Shown: positions 53,071 through 62,334, numbered from the stretch's first letter. The stretch: 64,000 nucleotides of DNA from Cyanobacteria bacterium SZAS LIN-3 (GCA_018266215.1 JAFEAV010000028.1:1-64000), one strand, 5' to 3'. Translations and numbers: made by a program. Notes: a model not told the origin generated them from the sequence alone.

Positions 53071-54378
53071 CTAAATCCCTTTTTGTTCTGCCTTGCCTGT
53101 TGTCAAAAGGCTCTCGGCTTGCTCCGATATCTTATCGCAAGCGGCCACCAGCTCTTTTAAATCTTCGTCGCTCAAATCTTTTCTGTTTACAGCCGCTTCG
53201 CAGCGCTCCACCATCTCCGATATGCCGGCGCCTCCGCCATGGCTCTGGGCCTGCGCCCGGAGCGCCTGATTGAGCTTTTCGTCCTGCTCCCTGGGGCTGA
53301 TCTGGAGTACTTTGCACAGTTTCAGTCGGACGCTGTGCCAGATGATGGCCAGCACGGCCTGCCTAGCATGGGCACGTTGATAGGTGTTGGAGAGACCTTC
53401 GATGTGTTCCAGATTGGAGATGCGACGCAAATTACGCACAATAAGCGTGGCCCCGAAGCGTTGATGCCCGCTCAAGATGGCGATCAGTAATATCAGGCCC
53501 AACTGCAAGCCGACATAGCCGGTCGGTCCGTGCAGGAAGTAAAAGACGACGTTGAGCCCACGGGTCGAGCCGTGGCATTTTTCGTCAAATAATATGTCTC
53601 CGCTGGTGGTGGCGATCCAGTTGTGCAGAAACTGAAAATTTGACCAGTGATCGGTCTTTGTAATTTGCTTATTGCAGACCATCTGGGGGCAGCTGCCGAT
53701 AAGGATCCGGCCCTTGCCCAGCTTTTGCTCGACGATGATTGTTTTGTCGCCCAGGGTGGCCAGGGCTGTGCCGCCGGACAGTTTTTGCTGGGTCGAGACA
53801 TTGAGCACGCGCAGATGTGTGTATTCCGGCAGATCTGTGCGGCCGTCGGTCACCTGATCGGTTAACTCTTCGTCTATGTCGCGGGCCGTTACCCCAATCT
53901 TATCCAGCATGCGCTTGGTGTGACGAAACTGGAAATTATCCAGATAAATAAGAGCATTGCCCTGTCGCACCCAGTCGAGAATGTTTTCGACTTCAAACTC
54001 AGCCAGAGACTCGTCCGGGCTGACGATAATCAGTACACCGTGGGCGGGATTGACGGCACTTGTGCGGGTAGAACCGTTTAGTTTGCGATAGGGAAAGGCC
54101 CATTCACTGACATGACGCTTGCGGAATACCCTCTGGCAGAGCTCATAAAATGCCGACATGCCGCTGGGTTTGAAGTTGGTTACCGAAGCAAATGTTTTGG
54201 CTTCGGGCATGATTTTTTCCAGCTGCTTGTCCGAGGCCAGGGTGCCGTACACCACCAGCGTACTGACAGCAAAAAGTGCTGCCAGTTGCAGTATCAGAGC
54301 CTTATTGCTCATGTAAAAACTGTCTTTAGCGGCCGGCAATTTCTCGGCCTCGTCCTTTTTTGATTTTAGAGTTTGCAT
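53071..54378 (-). CDS. DUF4350 domain membrane protein
   Basis: A 435-aa protein with one TM near the N-terminus (about 29-47, LILQLAALFAVSTLVVYGT) and a second hydrophobic segment around 285-305 (YVGLQLGLILLIAILSG). Between them lies the DUF4350-type domain (VLIIVSPDESLAEFEVENILDWVRQG, in part; ALIYLDN), a GATase-like fold. It is typical of MoxR clusters, between DUF4129 and MoxR. The C-terminal 120 residues are helical and cytoplasmic. Function unknown. Confidence 0.85.
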   Translation of the reverse strand: MQTLKSKKDEAEKLPAAKDSFYMSNKALILQLAALFAVSTLVVYGTLASDKQLEKIMPEAKTFASVTNFKPSGMSAFYELCQRVFRKRHVSEWAFPYRKLNGSTRTSAVNPAHGVLIIVSPDESLAEFEVENILDWVRQGNALIYLDNFQFRHTKRMLDKIGVTARDIDEELTDQVTDGRTDLPEYTHLRVLNVSTQQKLSGGTALATLGDKTIIVEQKLGKGRILIGSCPQMVCNKQITKTDHWSNFQFLHNWIATTSGDILFDEKCHGSTRGLNVVFYFLHGPTGYVGLQLGLILLIAILSGHQRFGATLIVRNLRRISNLEHIEGLSNTYQRAHARQAVLAIIWHSVRLKLCKVLQISPREQDEKLNQALRAQAQSHGGGAGISEMVERCEAAVNRKDLSDEDLKELVAACDKISEQAESLLTTGKAEQKGI

Positions 54379-55047
54379 TTAGCGGCCTGCCTTCGTGTGA
54401 TGGTCGGGCACCGCTCGCAGTGGCAGGTCGTCGCGTACGCGCCGCGCCTGCTCCATGCATATTTTGAAGTCTTCTTCTCTGGCAGGCTTGTCGCCAAACC
54501 ATATATGTTCGACCAGGTCTACAAGTTTGCGAAAAGATTCGGCTACACTCTGCATGCGCTTGAGCGCATAGAAATACTCGTAATTGGTTTTGGTAGTCGA
54601 AAAGGGCATGATGCCGCGCTCGTCGAGCAAATGCAAAATACTCATGTAAACAGCCCGGCACGCTTCCTTATATGACTTCTTGCCTTCAAGCTCTTGAGCC
54701 AGGGCCAGCCAACCGGCGCTATCGAGAGGGCTTTCTCCAACCACCAGAGAGCCAAGCGCTATTTTGCGCTGGGCCTGCAGGGTCCTCAGTTTTGATGCCA
54801 CCAGAAGTAATACCATGACCACGGCCACAACCCCGGCGGCTATGACCAGGATTTGCAAGAGCGTCGCCACGCCGCGCGAGTCGCTATTGCCCAGTTGAGG
54901 CAATCTCAGATAGCTCAAGACGTCCCGTATGAGGCGGCTGATGTAGGTGAGGAAGTCCTGAATCTTTAGCAGAAAATCCGGAGGCTGCCGGTAGTCGTAA
55001 TTTCTGGCAATCTCTTCCAGGTCATGCGAAATGTTTTTAAATTCCAT
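54379..55047 (-). CDS. DUF4129 domain membrane protein
   Basis: A 222-aa protein with one TM at about 62-84 (LLQILVIAAGVVAVVMVLLL) and a C-terminal DUF4129 domain (about 105-205) with the signature ACRAVYMSILHLLDERG and TKTNYEYFYAL. DUF4129 is found in transglutaminase/MoxR contexts. Its start overlaps the end of the upstream membrane-protein gene by 11 nt and its stop lies next to the DUF4350 start, so it is tightly coupled. Confidence 0.88.
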   Translation of the reverse strand: MEFKNISHDLEEIARNYDYRQPPDFLLKIQDFLTYISRLIRDVLSYLRLPQLGNSDSRGVATLLQILVIAAGVVAVVMVLLLVASKLRTLQAQRKIALGSLVVGESPLDSAGWLALAQELEGKKSYKEACRAVYMSILHLLDERGIMPFSTTKTNYEYFYALKRMQSVAESFRKLVDLVEHIWFGDKPAREEDFKICMEQARRVRDDLPLRAVPDHHTKAGR

Positions 55048-56008
55048 GACTGCTCAGCTTCCCTGCGGCTTCAGCATCTTCCACGTCATCGATGCGCTGG
55101 ATCAAGTCGAGGCCTTCCTGGCGTATGCGCAGATCGCAATAATAGAAAGAATATGCCAGGTAAAAAATGGGGCTGATGAGCATGTTTACAACTGTTTCCC
55201 AGACCGCGTTTATGACCTGGATGTACATAGGCAAAGTCGGTTCTGTGGCCGCGCCGACGGCGGTGCCGTGGGCAATGAAATAGCCGATAATGAGGAACAC
55301 CATCGGCAGCGTCATCGGATATGCCACCAGGGTGACCGCCACCCAGGTGACGATGAGAAACCAGAGTGAGCGCCAGAAGGAGCGAATCGTCAGAGAAAAA
55401 CCTTCGCTGATCAGTTCGGACAGGTCGCGCTGAGCCGGTTCGACGGCGATGGCGATGCCGACAAGATTGTTGACCAGACCGAGGAAAATGAGAGAGGTTA
55501 CCAGTCCCAGCAGGGCCGTGGCCAGACCGAAAGAGCCAAAAATGGGCATAAAGCCCTGCCCTTTGAGCGAGGGGATGGAGAAGCCTCCGACTATACCCCA
55601 GCCGATCATGACAAAGACGGCAGCCATGAAGGTGGCGATGCCCAGAGCAACGAGGGTCCAGAAGCGGGAGTTGACTATTGGCTCCGCCTCTTGATAGCTG
55701 GCGGAAAATCCAGTCAGATATCGGATGATTGCCAGCGAGCGCAGCCACAGCAGCAGCGCCCCGGCCAACAGGACAATGAAGCCGGCCGCCGAGAGGCTGA
55801 ACCACGCTATGCCGTGACTGGCCTCGTTTACAAGTTTCACCCCGTAAGTGCTGCCGACCACAAGGGCTATCCGGCCCAGGCACATCAAAATTGTCGGCAA
55901 AACCAAAATTTTGCCTATCAGTAAAATATTCTGACGAAAAATTCGGAAGGAGCGGCCTACAATATCGCCTGTAGACATTGGCGCCAAAGCCGCTAAAGTT
56001 CTTGCCAA
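55037..56008 (-). CDS. Multi-pass membrane protein heading the MoxR operon
   Basis: A 323-aa protein with six or so TMs (starting about 27-50, 68-88, 118-145, 155-185, 215-245, 270-295) and no catalytic motif. The N-terminus has STGDIVGRSFRIFRQN, which is typical of the stage/glycerophosphodiesterase-type integral-membrane family. It is the first gene of the operon, so it probably forms the membrane platform for the MoxR/DUF58 module. Divergent from the Nudix gene. Confidence 0.8.
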   Translation of the reverse strand: MARTLAALAPMSTGDIVGRSFRIFRQNILLIGKILVLPTILMCLGRIALVVGSTYGVKLVNEASHGIAWFSLSAAGFIVLLAGALLLWLRSLAIIRYLTGFSASYQEAEPIVNSRFWTLVALGIATFMAAVFVMIGWGIVGGFSIPSLKGQGFMPIFGSFGLATALLGLVTSLIFLGLVNNLVGIAIAVEPAQRDLSELISEGFSLTIRSFWRSLWFLIVTWVAVTLVAYPMTLPMVFLIIGYFIAHGTAVGAATEPTLPMYIQVINAVWETVVNMLISPIFYLAYSFYYCDLRIRQEGLDLIQRIDDVEDAEAAGKLSSHGI

Positions 56009-56031
56009 ACGGGGCGCTCCTTTTTATCGAC

Positions 56032-56517
56032 ATGCATGATAGTTCTATTCCCGCTCATTTCACAGCTTCCGCGGTCATCATCTACCACGGTCATATTTTA
56101 CTCATACATCACAAAAGAATTGGTGCCTGGCTGCCCCCCGGCGGCCACATCGATGATTTTGAACTGCCTCATCAGGCTTGCCTGCGCGAGGTCCTGGAGG
56201 AAACAGGGCTGGAATGTCAAATTGTAGCCGACCCCGTGCCGCCGACCAAGGACCCTGAGGGTTTTATCCTGCCCTCGCCCCTGTGCATGCACCGGGTGCT
56301 CGCCTTTGAAAACGGCGGCCCGGTGATCCATCTGGACCTGGCCTACCTCTGCCGGCCGCTCAAGGTCACCAGTGGCCCGCTTCCGGATTTGATCGCCAGC
56401 GATGAAGTCTGGGGAGCGCGCTGGGTGGACCTGACTGAGTTGCCGGTCATCCAACTGGCGAAAAACGTGCCCGAAATCGTACAAATGGCTCTTGATAAAA
56501 TTGGCAGTGACTTATAA
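56032..56517 (+). CDS. Nudix hydrolase
   Basis: A 161-aa Nudix hydrolase from the ATG at 56032 (MHDSSIPAHFTAS); an in-frame TTG at 55978 would run into the divergent start. The Nudix box is complete: GGHIDDFELPHQACLREVLEETGL, in order G-x5-E-x7-REVLEETGL (residues about 38-60). The family cleaves nucleoside diphosphates linked to other groups; the exact substrate is unknown. The C-terminal AYLCRPL and ARWVDLTEL are common in this group. Confidence 0.9.
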   Translation: MHDSSIPAHFTASAVIIYHGHILLIHHKRIGAWLPPGGHIDDFELPHQACLREVLEETGLECQIVADPVPPTKDPEGFILPSPLCMHRVLAFENGGPVIHLDLAYLCRPLKVTSGPLPDLIASDEVWGARWVDLTELPVIQLAKNVPEIVQMALDKIGSDL

Positions 56518-56530
56518 AAACCAAATTGAT

Positions 56531-56547
56531 TTTGGCCAAAAACGGTT
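56531..56547 (+). promoter_or_regulatory. Motif shared with the sufR upstream region
   Basis: TTTGGCCAAAAACGGTT, matching TTTGGCCAGAAACGGTT at 32863-32879 in 16 of 17 positions. Its first ten bases are a perfect palindrome (TTTGGCCAAA). It stands 147 nt before the ATG of the HD-GYP gene. Function is unknown; operator or promoter element is a guess. Confidence 0.35.
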
Positions 56548-56693
56548 GCCATGCAAAGCTTTTGCAAGACTTTGCCGCTTGAGGCTTATTGGCATAACCT
56601 TCCTGGTATAAGAAATAGATAGCAGGTAAGACTTTTGGTTAGTTGGCTCATGCTAAAGTCACATCAGTCGGAGTGTTTCCACCCGGGACCTTT

Positions 56694-59207
56694 ATGAACA
56701 GTCCATTTGTTCAACAAATAACCTCAAAACTTAACGGCGTTCGGGATTTAAAGAGAATTCTCGAGACTACCGTAAAGGACGTTGGGGACCACTTTTCGAC
56801 CGACGCCTGTCAGATAATTTTAAGTAATCCGCTCGATCCCAACATCACGAGCATTTGTGAGTACCGTTCTACCGGCTCGCCGGTTATCCCGGGACACTCG
56901 GCAACCCTGCCGCTGGTTTTACAGGGACGGACTTTTGGCTCGCTCACCCTCAGCCGCTCCTCCACCGATGTCTCTAACGAAGAGCTAAATGTGGTGCGTC
57001 TGGTCCTCGGCGAGCTGAGCGATATTATCCGTCTCGCTCAGATAAACGATATCGTTCAGCGTGACACTTTCCGCGAGACTTTCCTCGTTGAAATCGGCAA
57101 CTTGATGACCTACTCGCTGGGAATCGGCGACGCCCTCTTTATGGTTGTCAATATTCTCGGCAAAGCTTTGCAAGTCAGCCGTTGTTTGTTTATCTGTACC
57201 GATGACAACCAGGCCGGTTGGAAGTGCTATGAGTTTTGGCAGCAGGAAAAAGTCCAGAGTCTCCAGCAATCGTACTGGCCCTCCGCCGACTCGGCTCTGG
57301 TGGCGCAGACACTTTTAGCGCGCGAACCGCTCAAACTATTTGAAGGGCAGCAAAATTCCTACGTCTCTCCGGCGCAGGAAGAACTGCAACTGATCAACGT
57401 CAAATCATTCCTGGGCATGGCCCTTAAGAGCAGCGAAGGTACGCATGGATGCGTCATCTTGCAGCAATGCGATTATCGCCGCGCCTGGACGCGCAATGAA
57501 ATCGACATGTTGCAAAACGTGGCCGACAAAGTTGCCGAAGCCCTGCACAAACTGCCCGCCGAGAAAAAAGCGCGTGAGCCTATCATGCAGTTGCATCAGC
57601 GCACGGTGTCCGTGCCGCAGCCCGATGCAAAAGGCTCGGCCATCGATGTCCGACGTGCCTTGAAAGGCGCGATGGGTCAGCAAGTTATTTCACAGGCTGC
57701 GAAAACCGGTCAGATGCCGGTGCCACCACAGGCGAAGGCACCGCCGCCCAAGCCTCCGACTCCTCCGCCCCCTCCTCCTCAGCCGCCGCAACCGGTGCAG
57801 CAGCCTCAGCCGGTTCAGCCTGTACAACCTGTCACTCCGCCCCAGCCCGTGGCGCAGTCGGGCGAGATTACCGCTGCTCATCCGGCCATTCCACCGCTTG
57901 GACAGGCCGCTTCTCAAAATGCCAACGCCACCGGAGAATTTGCCGCCATCACCGGCGTGCCTGCCGGAGCCGATCCTTATGCTGATCTGGATTCTGAATT
58001 TGGCGACTTTGACATGGAGCCGCCGGCAGCCACACCGCCAGCCGCGACCGCTCCGCCTGTCTCCGGTACGCAGAGTCTTACCAATATCACGCCTCCCACC
58101 GTCGCCAGCGCCAGTGCTGGAGCATGGAGTGCCCCTCCCGGCTATGAAAGCTCTCCTGCCGCGCCATCCGCAGCTTCGGAAGCGGTCAAGTCCAGTTGGG
58201 GTGACCTTGATTCTATCGGTACACCAGCAGCCGCCAGTCCGACAGCTTCCGCTGCGGCCGCGCCGGCTGCTGCGCCCGCTCCAGCTGCTGCTCCTGCCGC
58301 TGAACCAGCTGGTGGTGGTGCCTGGGGTAGTCTTGATGCCATTCCAACTCCGGCAGCTGCTTCGTCTACTGGCCGAGGGGGCCTGGGCGGATCAATGCTT
58401 GGGCGCGCTCGTGGTGCGGCCGGTTCCGGTGGTCCTCTGAAAAATCGTCTCGGTCACACGCCCCCGCCGCCAAGTCAAACGGCTCCACAACCCGCTGCCG
58501 CTGCACCTGCTGAGCCGGCGCCGGAAGTAGATGAAGCCACCGCCAAGGCCAAACTCGATCAGATACTTTCAAGCAAAACGAGTCAGGATGCCACTTCTGA
58601 CTATATCTTTGCCACCCCGGGCCTTGATATGCGCATGCTCGGTCGTATCGACGGCTGGGTAAGCCAGATTGAAGCTAAAGACAAATATACCAGTGGTCAC
58701 GCGCGCGCTGTGGCGGAGTACGCCTGCGCAATCGCCAAGGAAATGATGCTGCCGCAGAGCGATATCGATAAGATTCGGCAGGCGGCTCTCGTGCATGACC
58801 TAGGCAAACTTGGCTCAGCGGCTAATATCTTGCAAAAACCTGAGTCTGAACTTTCCGACACAGAACTGCTGCTCGTGATGAATCATCCGATGGCCGGGGC
58901 TGACCTGCTTGAACAATTCCCGGATCTGGCCGAGCTCGCTCCGATTGTACGAGCGCATCATGAAGAGTTTGATGGCAACGGATATCCGCTCGGTTTGAAG
59001 GGCGATCAGATACCGCTGTTTGCGCGCATCATTGGTGTCGCCAATCACTATCATGAAAAAGTTTCACAGAAAAAATCAGGCCCGGCGATGGATCCCGCTA
59101 CCGTGCAAAATGATATGGTGGCAAATGCGAACAAGGCATGGGACCCCGCTTGTATGTCGGCTTTGATACAGGCAATCTTGATTGGTAAAGTGCCGGCACA
59201 GATGTAG
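56694..59207 (+). CDS. GAF-GAF-HD-GYP protein with a long Pro/Ala-rich linker
   Basis: An 837-aa protein from ATG 56694 (an in-frame TTG lies at 56643). Two GAF domains (about 5-135 and 145-290) are followed by a linker of about 340 residues dominated by Pro, Ala, Gln and Ser, then HD-GYP at about 650-830. The catalytic residues are present: SGHARAVAEYA, VHDLGKLG (HD), HHEEFDGNGYPLGLKGDQIPL in part (HHE, GYP), and HYHEK. HD-GYP enzymes cleave c-di-GMP. The second GAF resembles that of the LuxR protein at 48.7 kb. It heads a probable operon with two small genes. Confidence 0.9.
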   Translation: MNSPFVQQITSKLNGVRDLKRILETTVKDVGDHFSTDACQIILSNPLDPNITSICEYRSTGSPVIPGHSATLPLVLQGRTFGSLTLSRSSTDVSNEELNVVRLVLGELSDIIRLAQINDIVQRDTFRETFLVEIGNLMTYSLGIGDALFMVVNILGKALQVSRCLFICTDDNQAGWKCYEFWQQEKVQSLQQSYWPSADSALVAQTLLAREPLKLFEGQQNSYVSPAQEELQLINVKSFLGMALKSSEGTHGCVILQQCDYRRAWTRNEIDMLQNVADKVAEALHKLPAEKKAREPIMQLHQRTVSVPQPDAKGSAIDVRRALKGAMGQQVISQAAKTGQMPVPPQAKAPPPKPPTPPPPPPQPPQPVQQPQPVQPVQPVTPPQPVAQSGEITAAHPAIPPLGQAASQNANATGEFAAITGVPAGADPYADLDSEFGDFDMEPPAATPPAATAPPVSGTQSLTNITPPTVASASAGAWSAPPGYESSPAAPSAASEAVKSSWGDLDSIGTPAAASPTASAAAAPAAAPAPAAAPAAEPAGGGAWGSLDAIPTPAAASSTGRGGLGGSMLGRARGAAGSGGPLKNRLGHTPPPPSQTAPQPAAAAPAEPAPEVDEATAKAKLDQILSSKTSQDATSDYIFATPGLDMRMLGRIDGWVSQIEAKDKYTSGHARAVAEYACAIAKEMMLPQSDIDKIRQAALVHDLGKLGSAANILQKPESELSDTELLLVMNHPMAGADLLEQFPDLAELAPIVRAHHEEFDGNGYPLGLKGDQIPLFARIIGVANHYHEKVSQKKSGPAMDPATVQNDMVANANKAWDPACMSALIQAILIGKVPAQM

Positions 59208-59223
59208 GTAGCGGTAGCTGCTC

Positions 59224-59502
59224 GTGAAATTCGTCAGTTGGTTTGGCTACATGCTTTTTGCTACACCACTTTATATGTGGCTGTTCTCTGACATGCTTTA
59301 TGGCATCACTCAGGGCGCACTAATGGACGTCTTTAAGAAAAGTTTGGCCGGAGGGGTCGTTGTCGTCGCATTGTATTATCTCTTGCCTGTGGCTGTGATT
59401 CGCTGGAGCGTTGAATATTATCTCGACTCGGAGAAAGACAAGGAGATTCAAGCCAAGCACACGGACCCCGACGAGTCCTTACCAGCAGAGCCAAAGTCGT
59501 GA
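59224..59502 (+). CDS. Small two-TM membrane protein
   Basis: A 92-aa protein starting at GTG, with two hydrophobic segments (about 5-25, GYMLFATPLYMWLFSDML, and 40-58, GGVVVVALYYLLPVAVI) and a charged acidic C-terminus (DSEKDKEIQAKHTDPDES). It lies 16 bp after the HD-GYP gene and overlaps the next gene by 4 nt, so it is between them in one operon. It could anchor the neighbours to the membrane. Unknown family. Confidence 0.65.
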   Translation: MKFVSWFGYMLFATPLYMWLFSDMLYGITQGALMDVFKKSLAGGVVVVALYYLLPVAVIRWSVEYYLDSEKDKEIQAKHTDPDESLPAEPKS

Positions 59503-60113
59503 TACTCGAAGAACTACTGACCCTATCCGAAATGCTGACTCCTGATGAGCTTCAGAAGGCTAAACATCAGAGTCTTTACAGTGGTTTGCCGATCGGTCAG
59601 ATCCTTTTGCTTTCGCAGTTGCTGAGCGAAAGTGATTTGCTGTTTGCTCTGAACGTTCTTGTGCGCCTGCGTGATGATGCAATATTTTCCACTGACGATG
59701 CAGTTGCCGTCATGCAGTCGTACCGCGCGGACAGGGCTCGGCCTGCCGACTCCAGCGAAGTCGCTCCGTTTGAACTCAAAACTTTCCGAGAGCCCGTTAG
59801 TAAGAACGGCATTTTGCTTGGTCAACTTTTTGTGGACGCTAATCTTGTAGAGGCGCACGTTATTCCGTTGATGCTTGAGCTTTCGTTGATTCGCCGCGCC
59901 TTGATTCAGCCGAACGTGAAGAAGGCCGGGGCAAGCTTGAGAGACGTGCTGCAAAATGAACCTGTTATTTTGTCGGAGCGCGGCCCGCTCATTGGTCAGG
60001 TCTTTGTCGAGCAGAAATTAGTCACACCTGAAGTCCTTGAATTCGCACTGGACTTACAGCAAAGAGTGGCAGCCGGAGAGATGTCTGCGGCGGAGGCGGC
60101 GGGAGAGTTGTGA
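59499..60113 (+). CDS. Three-repeat MshEN/GspE-N-like protein
   Basis: A 204-aa protein, GTG start overlapping the upstream stop by 4 nt. Three motifs of the GspE-N/MshEN type are visible: IGQILLLSQLLSESDLLFAL (about 28-47), LGQLFVDANLVEAHVIPLML (about 106-125) and IGQVFVEQKLVTPEVLEFAL (about 165-184). No ATPase domain follows. MshEN motifs in other proteins bind c-di-GMP through a leading Arg, here replaced by Pro/Leu/Leu-type residues, so binding is unproven. It is distantly like the protein at 3343 and is in operon with an HD-GYP protein. Confidence 0.75.
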   Translation: MILEELLTLSEMLTPDELQKAKHQSLYSGLPIGQILLLSQLLSESDLLFALNVLVRLRDDAIFSTDDAVAVMQSYRADRARPADSSEVAPFELKTFREPVSKNGILLGQLFVDANLVEAHVIPLMLELSLIRRALIQPNVKKAGASLRDVLQNEPVILSERGPLIGQVFVEQKLVTPEVLEFALDLQQRVAAGEMSAAEAAGEL

Positions 60114-60186
60114 AGTTAGCGGTGGGCCGCGAATTGTGCTTTGCTATTAGAAATTACGTTCAAATGGTAGGCAAAGGGTATCCCCG

Positions 60187-60636
60187 ATGCGGGTGACATC
60201 AAAGCTTGATTGGATCTTCGAGCCGATAGAAAGGGATCTCTGCAACGATGCGATCGTGTCGTGGTGGGAGAAACGGCGATTGTTCTATAACCTTTTCTGC
60301 ATCGCTATGGGCATAGTATCTTTAGTCTTCTATCATATCTTCTGGGCTTGCTCTGGACTTCTCGATGCGGCAGACGACATTATCGAACCAATGCTTTTGC
60401 CTGTTCTGGTAATTGGGGCGCCTTTGTGTTGGAACCTTGGTTTTGTTCTAGGGCCGCTAATACAGATATTGATCCCGAAATCCCGACCTGGCATTCGAAA
60501 AAGGATGGGGCCAATACTTTTGAAATCGGGAATCGTCTTTTCTGTTGTTGTTTTCGCCATGCCAGTTGTGGACGCAGGGCTCGCGTTCTTTCTTCGCGAC
60601 AGTATTCATGGCCATAGCCTTTCCAACTATCGATGA
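60187..60636 (+). CDS. Small multi-TM protein of unknown function
   Basis: A 149-aa protein with hydrophobic segments at about 35-57 (LFCIAMGIVSLVFYHIFW), 70-100 (VIGAPLCWNLGFVLGPLIQIL) and 115-138 (GIVFSVVVFAMPVVDAGLAF). The N-terminus WIFEPIERDLCND and a basic loop RPGIRKRMG are visible. No family is recognised. It converges with the kinase gene, 10 bp away. Confidence 0.6.
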   Translation: MRVTSKLDWIFEPIERDLCNDAIVSWWEKRRLFYNLFCIAMGIVSLVFYHIFWACSGLLDAADDIIEPMLLPVLVIGAPLCWNLGFVLGPLIQILIPKSRPGIRKRMGPILLKSGIVFSVVVFAMPVVDAGLAFFLRDSIHGHSLSNYR

Positions 60637-60645
60637 GTTGAAGCT

Positions 60646-62268
60646 CTACTTCTGATTCATCAGATTTTGCAATTCTTCTTTTACATCTTGATCTGATGGG
60701 TCGCTTTCCACTGCGTCCTTAAGGTACTGAATGGCTCTGTCTCTATGTCCCAGTGCGAGGTGAGCATCCGATAGGTGCCTCAAGGCGTTGGTGTAAAACG
60801 GGTTGATCTGCGTCGCTTTCTCCAGAAAGGGCAGGCCCTTTTCTGGTTGTCCTCGCTCTACAAGTAAACAACCGAGATTGGAATATGGCCATTCGAAGTT
60901 TGGATAGAGCGCCATGCATTGCCGGAATACGCGTTCCGCGCCGTCATAGTCCTTCGTCTTGTGCCAAAGGATGTAGCCCTCGATATTCAACTGTTCGGCC
61001 GCTTTCGAAACAGGATGCGCGGGCAGATGTGAACGCAAATAGCTAAGAGCCTTGAAGCCAATTTCGCCTTTGTCCCTTTTGATTGCCTCTTGCAGAGCCA
61101 CTCTGGAGAATTCCGTCCAGCCTTTCATCTTGTAATCGACGCCCAGGTCGTAGTAGCGTTTAGCGGCTTGCTGGCCCGGAGTCAGCACTACAGGGTCCGG
61201 CTTGTTCTGCGGCGTCAAAAAAGGAGCTGCAATTAGAACTGTCGCAACGGCCCCAAGGGAAATGATCGATCCTGCTGCTGCAATTGCCACATTCTTGGCC
61301 GCTCGACCTGGCCGAGCGGAGGATTTTGTCGTCATTGCCTCGCGAATTGCCAGTGCCATGGCGGACATTGTCGGAAATCGTTTCGCCGGATTTTTGTTCA
61401 TGGCCTGCTTCAGGACAGCAACGATTGACTCCGGTAAGTCACCGAAATTTGCTTCTTCTGAAACGTTCTTGTACATGGCTTCAAAGGAATTGCTGCCCTC
61501 AAACGGCGGCAGTCCGGTAAGGCACTGAAACAGCAAACAACCAAGCTGGTAGACGTCACTGCGCGCGTCCACATCATGCCCAAAGCATTGTTCGGGGCTC
61601 ATGTACAGGGGCGTTCCGACAAGCTCGGTTGTGCGTGTCAGCGGAATGTGATGTGGGTTTTCAGGTTCAAATACTTTGGCCAGTCCAAAATCTACCAGCT
61701 TGACGCTGCCATCAGCAAGCAGCATGACGTTGGAAGGTTTGATGTCGCGGTGAATCATTCCACGCGAATGCGCATAAGAAAGCGCATCGGCGACGTCTGA
61801 ACATACTTCGAGCGCACGCCGTTGGGGCAGCGGCAATGATTCTGTGAGACTCTTTCCATCCAGCAAATCCATCACGAGGTAAGGCCCTGTGATTTCGTTC
61901 TCACGAATGTCGATGACTGAAACAATATTCTTATGGCGCAGCGACCTGATGGCTTGCGCTTCCTTCCGCAGCCTCTCGCACGACTGTTGGTCCGACAGGC
62001 GCTCGGGACGGAGAAATTTCAGGGCGACAATGGTCTCCGAGCGAGTGTCGCGAGCGCGATAGACCTCGCTCACCCCACCGCGCCCGATCAACTCCTCAAT
62101 CAGGAATTCATCCAGTTTCGCGCCCACTCGCAGAGCGTCAGGTTCGGCGGAACCTTCCACGAGACGCACAGGCTCGGCCACTTCAACAAGCCGCACCTCT
62201 TCCTCTGCGATTTTTGGTTTGTCCTCAGCCACTGGGGACTCCTCTGCCGCACATTGTCGTTGTACCAC
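60646..62268 (-). CDS. Hanks-type Ser/Thr kinase with extracytoplasmic TPRs
   Basis: A 540-aa protein. The kinase domain (about 52-310) has a Gly loop GRGGVSEVY, Lys84 in VALKFL, Glu103, HRD at 173-175 (IHRDIKPSN), DFG at 193-195 and APE-like SPEQCFG. All catalytic residues are present. One TM at 327-351 is followed by TPRs (375-535, PYSNLGCLLVERGQ and RHLSDAHLALGHRDR), which should lie outside the cytoplasm as the sensing part. It starts at GTG 62268. Substrate unknown. It stands alone. Confidence 0.93.
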   Translation of the reverse strand: MVQRQCAAEESPVAEDKPKIAEEEVRLVEVAEPVRLVEGSAEPDALRVGAKLDEFLIEELIGRGGVSEVYRARDTRSETIVALKFLRPERLSDQQSCERLRKEAQAIRSLRHKNIVSVIDIRENEITGPYLVMDLLDGKSLTESLPLPQRRALEVCSDVADALSYAHSRGMIHRDIKPSNVMLLADGSVKLVDFGLAKVFEPENPHHIPLTRTTELVGTPLYMSPEQCFGHDVDARSDVYQLGCLLFQCLTGLPPFEGSNSFEAMYKNVSEEANFGDLPESIVAVLKQAMNKNPAKRFPTMSAMALAIREAMTTKSSARPGRAAKNVAIAAAGSIISLGAVATVLIAAPFLTPQNKPDPVVLTPGQQAAKRYYDLGVDYKMKGWTEFSRVALQEAIKRDKGEIGFKALSYLRSHLPAHPVSKAAEQLNIEGYILWHKTKDYDGAERVFRQCMALYPNFEWPYSNLGCLLVERGQPEKGLPFLEKATQINPFYTNALRHLSDAHLALGHRDRAIQYLKDAVESDPSDQDVKEELQNLMNQK

Positions 62269-62334
62269 GATGCTAACTCAACGGTTCGGCCTTGAGGACC
62301 CACGGACGCTGAAGGCTTGTTTTAGACCAGGCTA

